In this document: one piece after another, positions 20,301-29,628 of the stretch
Position numbering within the stretch: the stretch's first letter is position 1
Layout of the letters: each line of letters begins with the position of its first letter
From: Shewanella saliphila
GTDB taxonomy: Bacteria > Pseudomonadota > Gammaproteobacteria > Enterobacterales > Shewanellaceae
DNA: 64,000 bases
Reading direction: 5' to 3'
Assembly: GCF_014648295.1 (NCBI RefSeq)
Contig: NZ_BMQV01000013.1
Location: 33,348-97,347 of the forward strand
Made by a program: the position numbers and the translations under genes
Notes under the pieces: generated by a model
Told to the model about the DNA's origin: nothing
What the model saw: only the letters and a program-made list of their open reading frames with translations
The model's database searches: none

Positions 20301-20687
20301 GTTGCTATAGACCCTTTATAAAACATCTATCGCTATTTTACCGTTTGGCTGATCTTTTCTAAAGCTCAAACGTAATACAACTTGACGAATTAAGATTTAT
20401 GTACAATAAATGTGCAATATTCAGGTTGTGAATTTCAATATCTAAATATTGTGTGTCATCAAACGAAATTCCAGGTTTGTGCTAAACTGAAAAAGTAAGG
20501 TCAATCTCCTTTAAACACCTCCTGTTGGGATGAGGTGAGCACTGAGCAATAACGGGTTAGCAAGGAGTCTGCTAACCGTTAATTGTAAAGTACTGTGAAC
20601 TGATGAAGGCGATTGATTAAAAGCTGTAGTCAGTTCGTCTGTTGTTTGGCGAGCTAGGTTGAGAAATGCTAAACAAGGATAATTATA
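20301..20687. other. Intergenic region between miaE and the Yip1 gene
   Basis: These 387 bases hold the diverging miaE and Yip1 promoters. A hairpin, GGTTAGC-N9-GCTAACC within 20551-20580, lies about 110 bases before the Yip1 start. It has no T-run, so it is more likely a leader structure or operator than a terminator. No reading frame here looks coding. Confidence 0.4.
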
Positions 20688-21284
20688 ATGGTACTGAATC
20701 ACTTAATGGGGCTATACACTCATCCGAAACAAGAGTGGCAAACAATTGAAAAAAACCATGAAGCGCTGAAAAGCAGCTTAAGTCATGTATTACTTATCGC
20801 GCTCATTCCTGCTATTTGCTCTTATTTTGCCACCGCACACATTGGTTGGCATCCAGGGGCTGGCGAATTGCTATTTTTAACACCTAAAAGCGCCATGTTT
20901 ATGTCGATTGGCATGTACTTTGGCTTAATATTTGGGGTGTTAGCATTGGCTTACTTAGCCTATTGGATGGGTAAAACCTTTGATGCAGACCCAACCTACA
21001 CTCAAGCATTAGAACTAGCCGCTTATACTGCAACCCCTTTATTTATGGTGGGATTAGCCGCGTTATACCCTGTATTGTGGTTTATTATGGTCGTAGGATT
21101 AATAGGCTTAACCTATTCGGTCTATCTTCTATACGCGGGCGTGCCAATCATCATGAACATACCTGAAGAAAAAGGCTTCATTTATGCTAGTTCAGTTGTC
21201 ACGGCAGGTTTAGTGTTGCTAGTTGCACTGATGGCAAGTAGTGTTATTTTATGGAGCGTAGGCTTTGGCCCTATGTTGCAATAG
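20688..21284 (+). CDS. Yip1-domain integral membrane protein
   Basis: The 198-residue protein opens HLMGLYTHPKQEWQTIE, the start signature of bacterial Yip1-domain (YIP1/DUF1282) proteins, followed by about five membrane segments (roughly 32-50, 78-96, 118-135, 138-158, 172-195). The bacterial function is not established. It is a single gene with its own terminator. RBS: AAGGATAATTATA before the ATG. Confidence 0.8.
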   Translation: MVLNHLMGLYTHPKQEWQTIEKNHEALKSSLSHVLLIALIPAICSYFATAHIGWHPGAGELLFLTPKSAMFMSIGMYFGLIFGVLALAYLAYWMGKTFDADPTYTQALELAAYTATPLFMVGLAALYPVLWFIMVVGLIGLTYSVYLLYAGVPIIMNIPEEKGFIYASSVVTAGLVLLVALMASSVILWSVGFGPMLQ

Positions 21285-21300
21285 CTGGTTTCAATACAAT

Positions 21301-21328
21301 AAAAAAGGCGCTTTGAGCGCCTTTTTTA
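21301..21328. terminator. Bidirectional terminator between the Yip1 gene and glnS
   Basis: AAAAAAGGCGC, loop TTTGA, GCGCCTTTTTT. A and T runs on both flanks serve the convergent pair. Confidence 0.88.
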
Positions 21329-21350
21329 TTGGGTTATTTAACGGTAAACA

Positions 21351-23021
21351 CTAAGAGAAAGTATCACGTAGTGGTACGGTTAAATTAAAGACTAAATGTT
21401 CAGCAGAAGAATCTTTACTGTCGGCACAGAAGTAACCTTCACGCTCAAACTGATACGCTTTTTCAGCAGGCGCATTGACCAAACTAGGCTCAACTAAACC
21501 GTGAACAACCACTAACGATTGTGGATTAATCACTTCATCTACGGTTTCAAATGCTGCAGGGTTTACATCTGTAAATAAACGGTCATATAGACGGAACTCA
21601 GCAGGTTTTGCCGTGCTTGCTTCCACCCAATGGATAACGCCTTTTACTTTGCGTCCATCAGCAGGATTTTTGCCTAACGTATCTGCATCATAAGTACAGT
21701 AGACTGTCGTCACATTACCCTCAGCATCTTTGTCACAGCGTTCTGCTTTAATGATGTAGGCATTACGTAAACGAACTTCTTTACCTAATACAAGACGTTT
21801 AAAGTGTTTATTGGCTTCTTCTTTGAAGTCTTCAACATCAATAAATAATTCACGACCAAAAGACAGCTCACGGGTACCCATAGCTTGATTATTTGGGTGC
21901 GCTGGTGCGGTGATGGCTTCTGGCTGTGCATTAGGGTAGTTTTCAATAACCACTTTAATGGGTCTTAACACTGCCATTGCACGAGGTGCATGTTCGTTTA
22001 ACTCTTCACGAATACACGCATCTAACATGCCGACTTCAACTAAGTTTTCTTGCTTAGTGACACCAATACGTAAACAAAACTCGCGAATAGAAGCAGGTGT
22101 ATAACCGCGACGACGTAAACCTGCAATAGTTGGCATACGTGGGTCATCCCAACCGTCAACTAATTTGCGGGTCACTAAATCATTTAGCTTACGTTTAGAC
22201 ATCAATGTGTATTCAAGATTTAAACGAGAAAACTCATATTGACGAGTGCGGTTTGGCGCTTGAAAATCATCTAAATGATCTAACACCCAATCGTACAAAC
22301 GGCGGTTATCTTGAAACTCTAACGTACAAATTGAGTGAGTAATGTTTTCAATCGCATCAGAGATACAATGAGTAAAATCGTACATTGGGTAAATACACCA
22401 CTTGTCACCGGTTTGGTGATGATGTGCAAAACGGATACGGTATATCACCGGATCACGCATACACATAAAGGGTGATGCCATATCGATTTTTGCGCGCAGT
22501 GCACATTCACCCTCTTTGAATTCACCTTTACGCATTTTTTCAAACAGTGCGAGGTTTTCTTCAGGGGTGGTGTCACGGTAAGGGCTATTTTTACCAGGCT
22601 CTTTTAAAGTGCCACGGTACTCACGAGTTTGTTCGCTATTTAAAAAGCAAACATAAGCAAGCCCTTTGCTAATAAGTTCAACAGCATATTGATGCAATTG
22701 ATCAAAGTAATTCGATGAATAACGTATATCGCCAGCCCATTCGAAGCCCAACCAATGCACATCTTCCTGAATAGACTTCACATAGTTGATGTCTTCTTTT
22801 TCAGGATTAGTATCATCAAAACGTAAGTTACATTGACCTTGGTAATCTTTCGCAATACCAAAATTTAAGCATATAGACTTAGCGTGTCCAATATGCAAAA
22901 AACCGTTAGGTTCTGGCGGGAAACGAGTATGAACATGGTTGTGCTTACCGCTACTTAGGTCTTCGTCTATGATATTACGAATGAAGTTACTAGGACGTAC
23001 TTCGGTGTCCACATGACTCAT
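21351..23021 (-). CDS. glnS: Glutaminyl-tRNA synthetase
   Basis: A 556-residue class I synthetase starting [16 protein letters not shown]. It has the HIGH motif in [12 protein letters not shown] (43-46), the class I MSK-type loop [10 protein letters not shown] and the C-terminal beta-barrel anticodon domains. It charges tRNA-Gln directly. The start at 23021 is preceded by GAGGAATTCC; a start nine codons earlier lacks support. Length matches E. coli GlnS (554). Confidence 0.97.
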   Translation of the reverse strand: MSHVDTEVRPSNFIRNIIDEDLSSGKHNHVHTRFPPEPNGFLHIGHAKSICLNFGIAKDYQGQCNLRFDDTNPEKEDINYVKSIQEDVHWLGFEWAGDIRYSSNYFDQLHQYAVELISKGLAYVCFLNSEQTREYRGTLKEPGKNSPYRDTTPEENLALFEKMRKGEFKEGECALRAKIDMASPFMCMRDPVIYRIRFAHHHQTGDKWCIYPMYDFTHCISDAIENITHSICTLEFQDNRRLYDWVLDHLDDFQAPNRTRQYEFSRLNLEYTLMSKRKLNDLVTRKLVDGWDDPRMPTIAGLRRRGYTPASIREFCLRIGVTKQENLVEVGMLDACIREELNEHAPRAMAVLRPIKVVIENYPNAQPEAITAPAHPNNQAMGTRELSFGRELFIDVEDFKEEANKHFKRLVLGKEVRLRNAYIIKAERCDKDAEGNVTTVYCTYDADTLGKNPADGRKVKGVIHWVEASTAKPAEFRLYDRLFTDVNPAAFETVDEVINPQSLVVVHGLVEPSLVNAPAEKAYQFEREGYFCADSKDSSAEHLVFNLTVPLRDTFS

Positions 23022-23185
23022 GGAATTCCTCTTGGCACACAATGGCAATATGAATAAAAAACAGATGATCCTACAGATCTTCAGTAGTTACAACTACTAG
23101 TATCGAAAAAGTTAGTCAGATAAACAAAAAATGCCAAATAGCGTAAAACAAACTCGCGCTGTGAGTGTATTTACTACGAATATAA

Positions 23186-23213
23186 ACAAAAAACCCAGCA
23201 ATGCTGGGTTTTA
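23186..23213 (-). terminator. Terminator of the feoAB operon
   Basis: On the minus strand AAACCCAGCA pairs with TGCTGGGTTT, followed by a T-run. It lies 27 bases past the feoB stop. Confidence 0.85.
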
Positions 23214-23238
23214 GAAGAATCATTCAGATCAACAAGGA

Positions 23239-25551
23239 CTATTCAGTGACAATACGAATGCCAGGAATAATTTGCTGTGCTTGTCTGCCTTTTTTACTCA
23301 ACCACATGTAAAAACCGACCAAGGCTACCGCAAAAAAGCCGATCCAACAGGCCGATTGTAGCGGGTGCGCTGAGAACGTCGCACCTTGATAAATCACCGT
23401 TGCTGAACCGTATGCTAAAGAGAAAGTCCAAACTGCGGCAAATCGCGCCCATTTAGCACCAAACTCATTCACTAATGCGCCCATAGCAGCCACACAAGGG
23501 GTGTACAATAAAATGAACAGTAGATAAGAGAATGCAGCTAACTGACTCTTAAAGCCTGTCTGTAGAGCACTGAATGTTGATGAGTCAACCGACAACTCAA
23601 CAGCAGCCTCATCTAAGTCAGTAATACTGGCAATGGCAATCGACAATGGGTCATCAGGCTCAATACCTAACAAGTTAGTGGGTATGGTGGCTAAGCCGAC
23701 TTTCACACTATCCCATATTGATAGCATTTCTTCTTCATCACCTTCGCTGCTGCTGTACAAACTATTTAATGTACCCACGACGGCTTCTTTCGCGAAAATA
23801 CCGGTAATAATCCCTACCGTCGCAGCCCAGTTGTCTTGCTCAATACCCATTGGCGCAAATAACGGTGTAACTTGCTGACTTGCCACACTCAATAGCGATT
23901 CTTTACTGTCTTCGTGACCAAAAGAGCCATCGGTACCAATTGCATTAACAAAGTTAAGCAAGGTAACAACGATAATAATGGTTTTACCGGCACCTTTAAT
24001 AAAACTTTTGGTACGTTTAGTGGTGCGAGAGAATACCGCTTTAGCTTTAGGCATTTCATAACTAGGCAGCTCCATAACGACTGCACTGCTTGTGCCAGGC
24101 AATACCGTTTTACGTAATAACAAACCGGTCCCAATCGCCGCAAAAATACCGATAATATAAAGTAAAAAGACTAAGTTTTGTCCTGACTGTGGGAAAAACG
24201 CTGCAGCGAATAACGCGTATACAGGTAAGCGTGCACTGCATGACATAAAGGGTGCCATCATGCCAGTCACAATACGCTCACGTTCACTGCCTAGGGTTCT
24301 GGTAGCCATAATCGCGGGTACAGAACAGCCAAAACCGACAATCATAGGGACGAATGCTTTACCAGGTAGACCAATGCGGCGCATTAAACCATCAACCACA
24401 AAGGCTGCACGGGCCATATAACCTGATGCTTCTAACACTGATAATGCTAAAAATAGTGCGGCTACAACAGGAATAAACGTCGCAACTGTTTGGATACCTT
24501 GCCCTACACCACCAGCTAAAATCGTCACTAGCCAATCGGGTGAGCCCATAGAGACCAATAATGCCCCAAAGTGGTCAACAAATATCGCTCCGGCAGTAAT
24601 ATCGAAAAAGTCGATAAACGAATTACCCACGTTGATACTGAATAGAAACATCAAGTACATAACGAACAGGAATACAGGAATACCCAGAACAGGATGCAGA
24701 ACCGCATTATCTAATCGGTCTGACACACTGATGTGTTTGCCTTGATTAACTGCAGCTTCAAATGCTTGTTGTACAAAATCATAACGCGTAGTCGCAATCA
24801 TAATTTCGATATCATCACCGTTTTGCTCTGCACGTTGAGAGCATTGCTGTACAGTGTCGTGCAGTTGTACTTCACTTGTACCACATGCATTGCCATGGCA
24901 ATTGGCTAGAATAGATAATGCTTGGCCGCGACTTAACGCGCCAAGGCCTTGATTGCCATTTTGAAGCTGTAACGCTTTGATACTGGCTTCAATGTCAGCA
25001 GGGTATTGCAACGCAAGAGGCTCTGTCGCGGTATCGCTTTGCAATAGCGTAAGAATTTTAGCTTGGACTTGTTCAACATCTGCTTGACGACGAGAGCAAA
25101 TCGCAATTACAGGGCAACCTAAACGAGCAGACATCTGCTCGACATCGATAGTGATCCCAAGCCTTTTAGCCGCATCAATTTTATTAATCACCACAATAAC
25201 GGGGATGCCTAACTCACGTAGCTGCGTGGTCAGGTAAAGATGACGCTCTACGTTTGTGGCATCAACTAAGTTAATAATCGCATCGACTTGTTGGTTCGCT
25301 AAGTAGTTTTGTGCAATTTGTTCATCTAACGAACAATCACAGCTGTTACCGGCAGGAAGCAAATCATAAATACCGGGTAAATCGGTTAATAAAATATCGT
25401 TGCCTGAATAGCTAAATTGACCGGTTTTTTTCTCAACGGTCACGCCAGACCAATTACCCACTTGCTGGCTTGAACCAGTTAATGCATTAAAAAGGGTTGA
25501 TTTACCGGCATTTGGATTACCGACGGTGACGCAATGGAATTGTTTAGTCAT
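23239..25551 (-). CDS. feoB: Ferrous iron transporter FeoB
   Basis: At 770 residues it has the N-terminal G-protein domain (G1 GNPNAGKST at 11-19, G3 DLPGIYDL, G4 NKID) and a helical GDI-like region. A membrane domain of two Gate motifs follows, including PFMSCSARLPVYALF and TPCVAAMGAL. It imports Fe(II) across the inner membrane with GTP hydrolysis. It overlaps feoA by 8 bases. No feoC follows. In S. oneidensis I recall feoAB next to the mtr cluster; here it lies about 22 kb away. Confidence 0.97.
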   Translation of the reverse strand: MTKQFHCVTVGNPNAGKSTLFNALTGSSQQVGNWSGVTVEKKTGQFSYSGNDILLTDLPGIYDLLPAGNSCDCSLDEQIAQNYLANQQVDAIINLVDATNVERHLYLTTQLRELGIPVIVVINKIDAAKRLGITIDVEQMSARLGCPVIAICSRRQADVEQVQAKILTLLQSDTATEPLALQYPADIEASIKALQLQNGNQGLGALSRGQALSILANCHGNACGTSEVQLHDTVQQCSQRAEQNGDDIEIMIATTRYDFVQQAFEAAVNQGKHISVSDRLDNAVLHPVLGIPVFLFVMYLMFLFSINVGNSFIDFFDITAGAIFVDHFGALLVSMGSPDWLVTILAGGVGQGIQTVATFIPVVAALFLALSVLEASGYMARAAFVVDGLMRRIGLPGKAFVPMIVGFGCSVPAIMATRTLGSERERIVTGMMAPFMSCSARLPVYALFAAAFFPQSGQNLVFLLYIIGIFAAIGTGLLLRKTVLPGTSSAVVMELPSYEMPKAKAVFSRTTKRTKSFIKGAGKTIIIVVTLLNFVNAIGTDGSFGHEDSKESLLSVASQQVTPLFAPMGIEQDNWAATVGIITGIFAKEAVVGTLNSLYSSSEGDEEEMLSIWDSVKVGLATIPTNLLGIEPDDPLSIAIASITDLDEAAVELSVDSSTFSALQTGFKSQLAAFSYLLFILLYTPCVAAMGALVNEFGAKWARFAAVWTFSLAYGSATVIYQGATFSAHPLQSACWIGFFAVALVGFYMWLSKKGRQAQQIIPGIRIVTE

Positions 25552-25783
25552 TCGTTATTACTACCTCAATGATATCGGCTAAATCGCGACGCATGCATAA
25601 TTTACTGCCACGTAAATTAAGTTCAACACCTGTGCCCATTGGTGCTCGGCGGATAAAAGAAAAATGCGTGTTGGGAGTGATGCCCATTGATAACAACTTA
25701 CGCTTTACGGTTTGAGGTAACGTTAATTGACCTATTTGAGAGATGATTGCGCGATCTCCGGGTTTGAGTTCACTCAGTTTCAT
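25544..25783 (-). CDS. feoA: Ferrous iron transport accessory protein FeoA
   Basis: The 79-residue SH3-like protein MKLSELKPGDRAIISQIG has the typical GMRRG-equivalent stretch LRGSKLCMRRDLADIIEV. FeoA binds FeoB at the cytosolic face and is needed for Fe(II) uptake. It is first in the feoAB operon, and its stop overlaps the feoB start, so translation is coupled. A Fur-like box lies about 95 bases upstream. Confidence 0.95.
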   Translation of the reverse strand: MKLSELKPGDRAIISQIGQLTLPQTVKRKLLSMGITPNTHFSFIRRAPMGTGVELNLRGSKLCMRRDLADIIEVVITND

Positions 25784-25876
25784 ATAGCACTACCTTCAAC
25801 AACATTAATAACGTCTGAAATTTTATCTGAGCTTTGCATGTTAAACTCGAATCTAGATCAAAGTTTAAGCTGCTAA

Positions 25877-25891
25877 CGAGAATAGTTTTCA
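25877..25891. promoter_or_regulatory. Putative Fur box upstream of feoA
   Basis: CGAGAATAGTTTTCA matches the 7-1-7 Fur consensus TGATAATNATTATCA at 11 of 14 fixed positions by eye. It lies about 95 bases before the feoA ATG. feo operons are classically Fur-repressed, which supports the reading, but the site is degenerate. Confidence 0.4.
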
Positions 25892-25980
25892 CTTGTATTA
25901 CGTATTATGTGACAAATGCCCAATAGAAAACAGTCCATAGAGCAAATATTTTTATATTCTGAAATGTGTTAACTAAAAAT

Positions 25981-26520
25981 TTACACTCGTTGCGACGTTA
26001 ATAAACCGAAGTAACAATCGTCAAACCATTGCTTGTTGATACAGGTATTTTGTCTTAACGTGCCCTCTTGGACAAAGCCAACGTTTTCGAGCACTTTACG
26101 AGACGCTTGGTTTTCATGGCAACAAAGAGCAATATATTTATGCATGTCAAATTGTAACGCCCCCCAGTCAATAACAGCGCGTAAACTCTCAGTTGCATAA
26201 CCGTTCCCCTGCTGTTCAGGTGCAATAAGGTAACCGACCTCTGCCCGTTTTAACGCTAAATCGTCACATCGAAACCCAATCAACCCAACAAATTGCTGAT
26301 TATCGAGACGCTCAATAACCAATGATAACCATTGACCGCATTCAAACTGATAAGGTCGATTGCGTTGATCGAAGCTCTTTTTTAGGTTGTCTTCAGTATC
26401 GACAGGCCGTATATATTGCTGAACGCTCTCATCTAATTGCAGACGTAAAAAATTAGGCCAATCAGCAGACGTTAAGTCCCGTAACTGCAACCTGTCACTA
26501 TAAAGTATGGTTTTCATCAT
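25981..26520 (-). CDS. GNAT-family N-acetyltransferase, RimJ/RimL type
   Basis: A 179-residue protein starting MMKTILYSDRLQLRDLTSADW, with the acetyl-CoA-binding stretch YLIAPEQQGNGYATESLRAV (motif A Q-x-x-G-x-G/A) and NQASRKVLENVGFVQEGTLRQ. These match the RimJ/RimL-like acetyltransferases that modify protein N-termini or small amines. The substrate cannot be told from sequence. It is preceded by the ppiC-type gene's terminator and is likely transcribed alone. Confidence 0.85.
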   Translation of the reverse strand: MMKTILYSDRLQLRDLTSADWPNFLRLQLDESVQQYIRPVDTEDNLKKSFDQRNRPYQFECGQWLSLVIERLDNQQFVGLIGFRCDDLALKRAEVGYLIAPEQQGNGYATESLRAVIDWGALQFDMHKYIALCCHENQASRKVLENVGFVQEGTLRQNTCINKQWFDDCYFGLLTSQRV

Positions 26521-26556
26521 CGGATCATTACTTTTTAAATGGAATAAATAAAAGGA

Positions 26557-26587
26557 TAAAAAAAATGGCAGCCTAAGCTGCCATTTA
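26557..26587 (-). terminator. Terminator of the small parvulin gene
   Basis: Stem AAATGGCAGC / GCTGCCATTT (26563-26586) with a 4-base loop, followed on the minus strand by a run of eight T. Confidence 0.85.
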
Positions 26588-26607
26588 AACAGTCAATGCT
26601 TTACGCA

Positions 26608-26886
26608 TTAACCACGGCTAGTCACTTCAAGTAAGTGATAACCAAATTGAGTTTTTACCGGGCCTTGTACAACGTTTAACGGCGCACTGAACACAACTTC
26701 ATCAAACTCTTTAACCATCATACCTGGGCCAAATGAACCTAACTCACCACCTTGCGCACCAGAAGGACAAGAAGAGTTCGCTTTTGCAACATCAGCAAAA
26801 TCAGCACCTGCTTCGATTTGTTGTTTTAACGTTTCGCATTGCTCTTGCGTGCTAACCAGTAAATGTCTTGCTGTTGCTTGTACCAT
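26608..26886 (-). CDS. ppiC: Stand-alone parvulin peptidyl-prolyl isomerase PpiC
   Basis: The 92-residue protein is a single parvulin domain: ATARHLLVSTQEQCE, ADFADVAKANSSCPSGAQGGELGSFGPGMMVKEFDEVVF and TQFGYHLLEV. The size equals E. coli PpiC (93). There is no signal peptide, so it is cytosolic. The start is supported by AGGAG seven bases upstream. Confidence 0.95.
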   Translation of the reverse strand: MVQATARHLLVSTQEQCETLKQQIEAGADFADVAKANSSCPSGAQGGELGSFGPGMMVKEFDEVVFSAPLNVVQGPVKTQFGYHLLEVTSRG

Positions 26887-26968
26887 ATGACGGCTCCTAA
26901 ACGAATATTTACAAATTAAAAAATAACACTAACATAATGACACTAAGATGACATACTGCCTACTACAG

Positions 26969-28798
26969 TTATTTAGCCAACTCAGTTTTTATCCAATCTG
27001 CAATTTTATCTTCCATCACAGCCATCGGTAATGAACCTGTCGTTAATAGCTGATCGTGGAAACCTTTTAAGTCAAACTTATCACCCAAGGCTTTTTCAGC
27101 ATCTGCGCGTAAGCGTAAAATGGTTAACTGACCCACTTTGTACGACAAAGCTTGACCCGGTATCGCCATGTAGCGCTCTACTTCGGCAACGATATCAGAC
27201 TCTGCCATAGGTGAGTTATCTTTCATATATTGAATCGCTTGTTCACGACTCCACCCTTTAGCATGCAGACCGGTATCGACAACCAAACGCATGGCACGCA
27301 GCATTTCATCAGAAAGCTTACCAAAGTATTGGTACGGGTCATTAAACACGCCCATTTCAATACCTAAGTATTCAGCATACAAAGCCCAACCTTCTTCAAA
27401 AGCGGTATAGCCTTGAAAACGTTGGAACTCAGGCACATCGGTTAACTCTTGCTTAATCGCAATTTGGAAGTGATGACCCGGCGCTGCTTCATGTAATGAT
27501 AGCGTTGTCATGCCCCACTTAGGCTGAGCTTTTAAATTATAGGTGTTGATATAGAAGATACCAGGACGAGAGCCATCAACTGCAGGGCTTTCATAAGATG
27601 CTCCAGCCGCCGATTTTTCTCTAAATGCTTCAACCGGTTTGACGATATAATCAGCTTTTGGCATAACATCGAAATATTGCGGTAATACGGCGTTAATTTT
27701 ATCTTTAATGGTCATATAACCATCAATCAAATCTTGTTTATCGGTGAAGAAATATTGCGGTTCAGACGATAACGATGCAAAAAATGCGGTCAAATCACCT
27801 TTAAAGCCAACTTGCTCTCTGACTTTATCCATTTCAGATAAAATACGTGCCACTTCAGACAAACCTATTTGATGAATTTCATCTACTGGAAGTGTGGTTG
27901 TGGTATGGCTATTCGCAAGGTGTTGATACCAATCTTTGCCATTGGGTAATCCCCACCATCCGTCAGATGCACGTGATTTAGGTAAATACACTTGTTGAAT
28001 ATAATCACGTAGCCCTTTCAAGGCAGGTAATAACTCATCGTCAATAATTGCAGTGTATTGTTGTGTAAGTTCGGCTTTTTGCTCTGCAGTAAAACTGTCT
28101 GGCAATAAATTGATTGGTGAATAAAATAAGCTATTTTGAGCCGAGTCGACTAGCTGAGCATCTAATTGAGGAATGATCCGCTCAACCAATACTTTAGGCA
28201 ACACCACTTTACTGGCAATACCTTCATCCATACGCTGTTGAGCTAATTCAGTCCATTTAATGAAACCACGTAAACGAGATAACCAATGTTGATAATCTTC
28301 AACCGTTTTAAAAGGCTGTGCACTTTCACCGGTACCAAGTTGCACCATGGTAAATACCGTGCTGTAGAACTGGTTAATCGGTAAAAAATGTTCAGGATAA
28401 GATTCGCTAATCAACGCCATGTTGCGATCATAAATAAACATGTCATAGCTTAACTTTAGCGACGCTGAGAGCTGATCAACATCAATTGATTTTGCTTGAC
28501 TGAAGTAGCGACTATTGAGTTCATGGCGTTGCTTTAAATACTCTTCAGTTAATGAGCCACCAAATTGGTCATTATATTCATTAACCCCCACAAAAGTGGC
28601 GTATATAGGCTCTAGCTTTAATTGGTCATTAAAAAAAGCATCAACCATTGCGAGATACTTCTCTGAGGCCGTTTGTTCTACAGTTTGTGCTACAGAAGCT
28701 GTAGCTGAGTTGACTGGCTCAGATGTTTTAGCACTATCAGAACACCCCTGAGTCGCTAATAATAGTGACACCGACAGTGCCAAAAAAGTTTTATTCAT
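26969..28798 (-). CDS. DUF885-family lipoprotein, putative metallopeptidase-like
   Basis: At 609 residues it has a lipoprotein signal (MNKTFLALSVSLLLATQGC, Cys19) followed by the DUF885 region. The family motif HEAAPGHHFQIAIKQEL lies near residue 440, with FEEGWALYAEYLG about 35 residues on. The paired His/Glu motifs resemble the zinc site of M32/M3-like peptidases, but activity of DUF885 proteins is mostly unproven. The lipoprotein is probably anchored facing the periplasm. It stands alone upstream of ppiC, with 82 bases between. Confidence 0.85.
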   Translation of the reverse strand: MNKTFLALSVSLLLATQGCSDSAKTSEPVNSATASVAQTVEQTASEKYLAMVDAFFNDQLKLEPIYATFVGVNEYNDQFGGSLTEEYLKQRHELNSRYFSQAKSIDVDQLSASLKLSYDMFIYDRNMALISESYPEHFLPINQFYSTVFTMVQLGTGESAQPFKTVEDYQHWLSRLRGFIKWTELAQQRMDEGIASKVVLPKVLVERIIPQLDAQLVDSAQNSLFYSPINLLPDSFTAEQKAELTQQYTAIIDDELLPALKGLRDYIQQVYLPKSRASDGWWGLPNGKDWYQHLANSHTTTTLPVDEIHQIGLSEVARILSEMDKVREQVGFKGDLTAFFASLSSEPQYFFTDKQDLIDGYMTIKDKINAVLPQYFDVMPKADYIVKPVEAFREKSAAGASYESPAVDGSRPGIFYINTYNLKAQPKWGMTTLSLHEAAPGHHFQIAIKQELTDVPEFQRFQGYTAFEEGWALYAEYLGIEMGVFNDPYQYFGKLSDEMLRAMRLVVDTGLHAKGWSREQAIQYMKDNSPMAESDIVAEVERYMAIPGQALSYKVGQLTILRLRADAEKALGDKFDLKGFHDQLLTTGSLPMAVMEDKIADWIKTELAK

Positions 28799-28966
28799 TG
28801 TTATTATTCCTTAACACAGCACAAACTCATTAACTATGAGTCGTCAGTACACATGCCTGACATTAATCATTGGTAACAAACAGAAACCAAAACACGATGC
28901 TTATATTGTATCGATGCCAAGCCATACATGAAACTAAACTTATTCAAATACACATAAATTAACAAT
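28799..28966. other. Upstream region of the DUF885 gene
   Basis: These 168 bases between the DUF885 start and the folded element must hold the DUF885 promoter. Nothing else was recognised. Confidence 0.4.
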
Positions 28967-29533
28967 TTAATACCATTGCGCGTTAGTAAATGATCTCTCA
29001 GCGAGAATTTAAAAGGGCTTAAACAAGGCGTATGACTGAATGAATAGTTGTTCTCTTTCGAAGTCATGCAACGCAGTGTAAGCCCTTTTAAAACTCGCCT
29101 GAAAGGAATGCCCCAGCGGCTTTTTCTTTGCGTTCTCGCTATTTGAAAGGGAGCAACCATTACTACATAGCGACGCCTTAATCAAAAAACGCTCGACGCA
29201 TTCTGAGTGGCCACTTATTATACCATTTCCATTAATTATGTGACCAATCAGAGACACTCAGATTGTTCAGTTTGAGGCGCATTGTTGAAATAATGGTTAT
29301 TCCCTTCTAAGACAATGCAACAAAGAAATGGACAGTCTGAGTGCCTCCTGCAAGGCGGGTTTCTGTGCCTTCTATGCTGCTTAATAGTATTTTGACGTAC
29401 GACTGCATGGATGCAGGAGGTAGAGCAACGCAGGAGCAGTTGCCGAGAACAACTATGCCTACAATTCTATTACTTGCCTAGAAGACACAGAACTCCCGCT
29501 GAATGACCAGATAAATAGTGGAATTGGTATTAA
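28967..29533. repeat. Folded noncoding element bounded by TTAATACCA / TGGTATTAA
   Basis: This gene-free element is bounded by a perfect 9-bp inverted repeat (28967-28975 and 29525-29533). Inside is a long imperfect hairpin at 28996-29104. Its outer arms are 28996-29021 and 29079-29104, sharing GCGAG/CTCGC and a 14-bp perfect stretch TTTAAAAGGGCTTA / TAAGCCCTTTTAAA. Its inner arms are ATGACT (29032-29037) and AGTCAT (29062-29067). The layout fits a degenerate miniature mobile element or intergenic repeat. The short open frames across it have no family character. Whether copies exist elsewhere in the genome cannot be tested here. Confidence 0.45.
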
Positions 29534-29584
29534 TGCGGAACGGTAGAACATTTAACGCTTCAAAATCTATTGATTAAGAGCAAT

Positions 29585-29612
29585 AAAAAAGCCCCTAAAA
29601 AGGGGCTTTTTT
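29585..29612. terminator. Terminator of the TonB operon
   Basis: AAAAAAGCCCC, loop TAAAAA, GGGGCTTTTTT; 17 bases past the last gene of the minus-strand operon. Confidence 0.88.
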
Positions 29613-29628
29613 GACATGCTTTGAGCAG

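Noticed and set aside
20551..20580. Terminator for miaE or the Yip1 gene
   Set aside because: The hairpin has no T-run on either strand and lies upstream of both starts.
25840..25870. FNR/EtrA site upstream of feoA
   Set aside because: TTTGATCTAGATTCG has one good half-site but a poor second half; not strong enough to list.
28867..29257. Overlapping short reading frames on the minus strand in the folded element
   Set aside because: They follow the inverted repeats, lack ribosome-binding sites and show no recognisable protein pattern.
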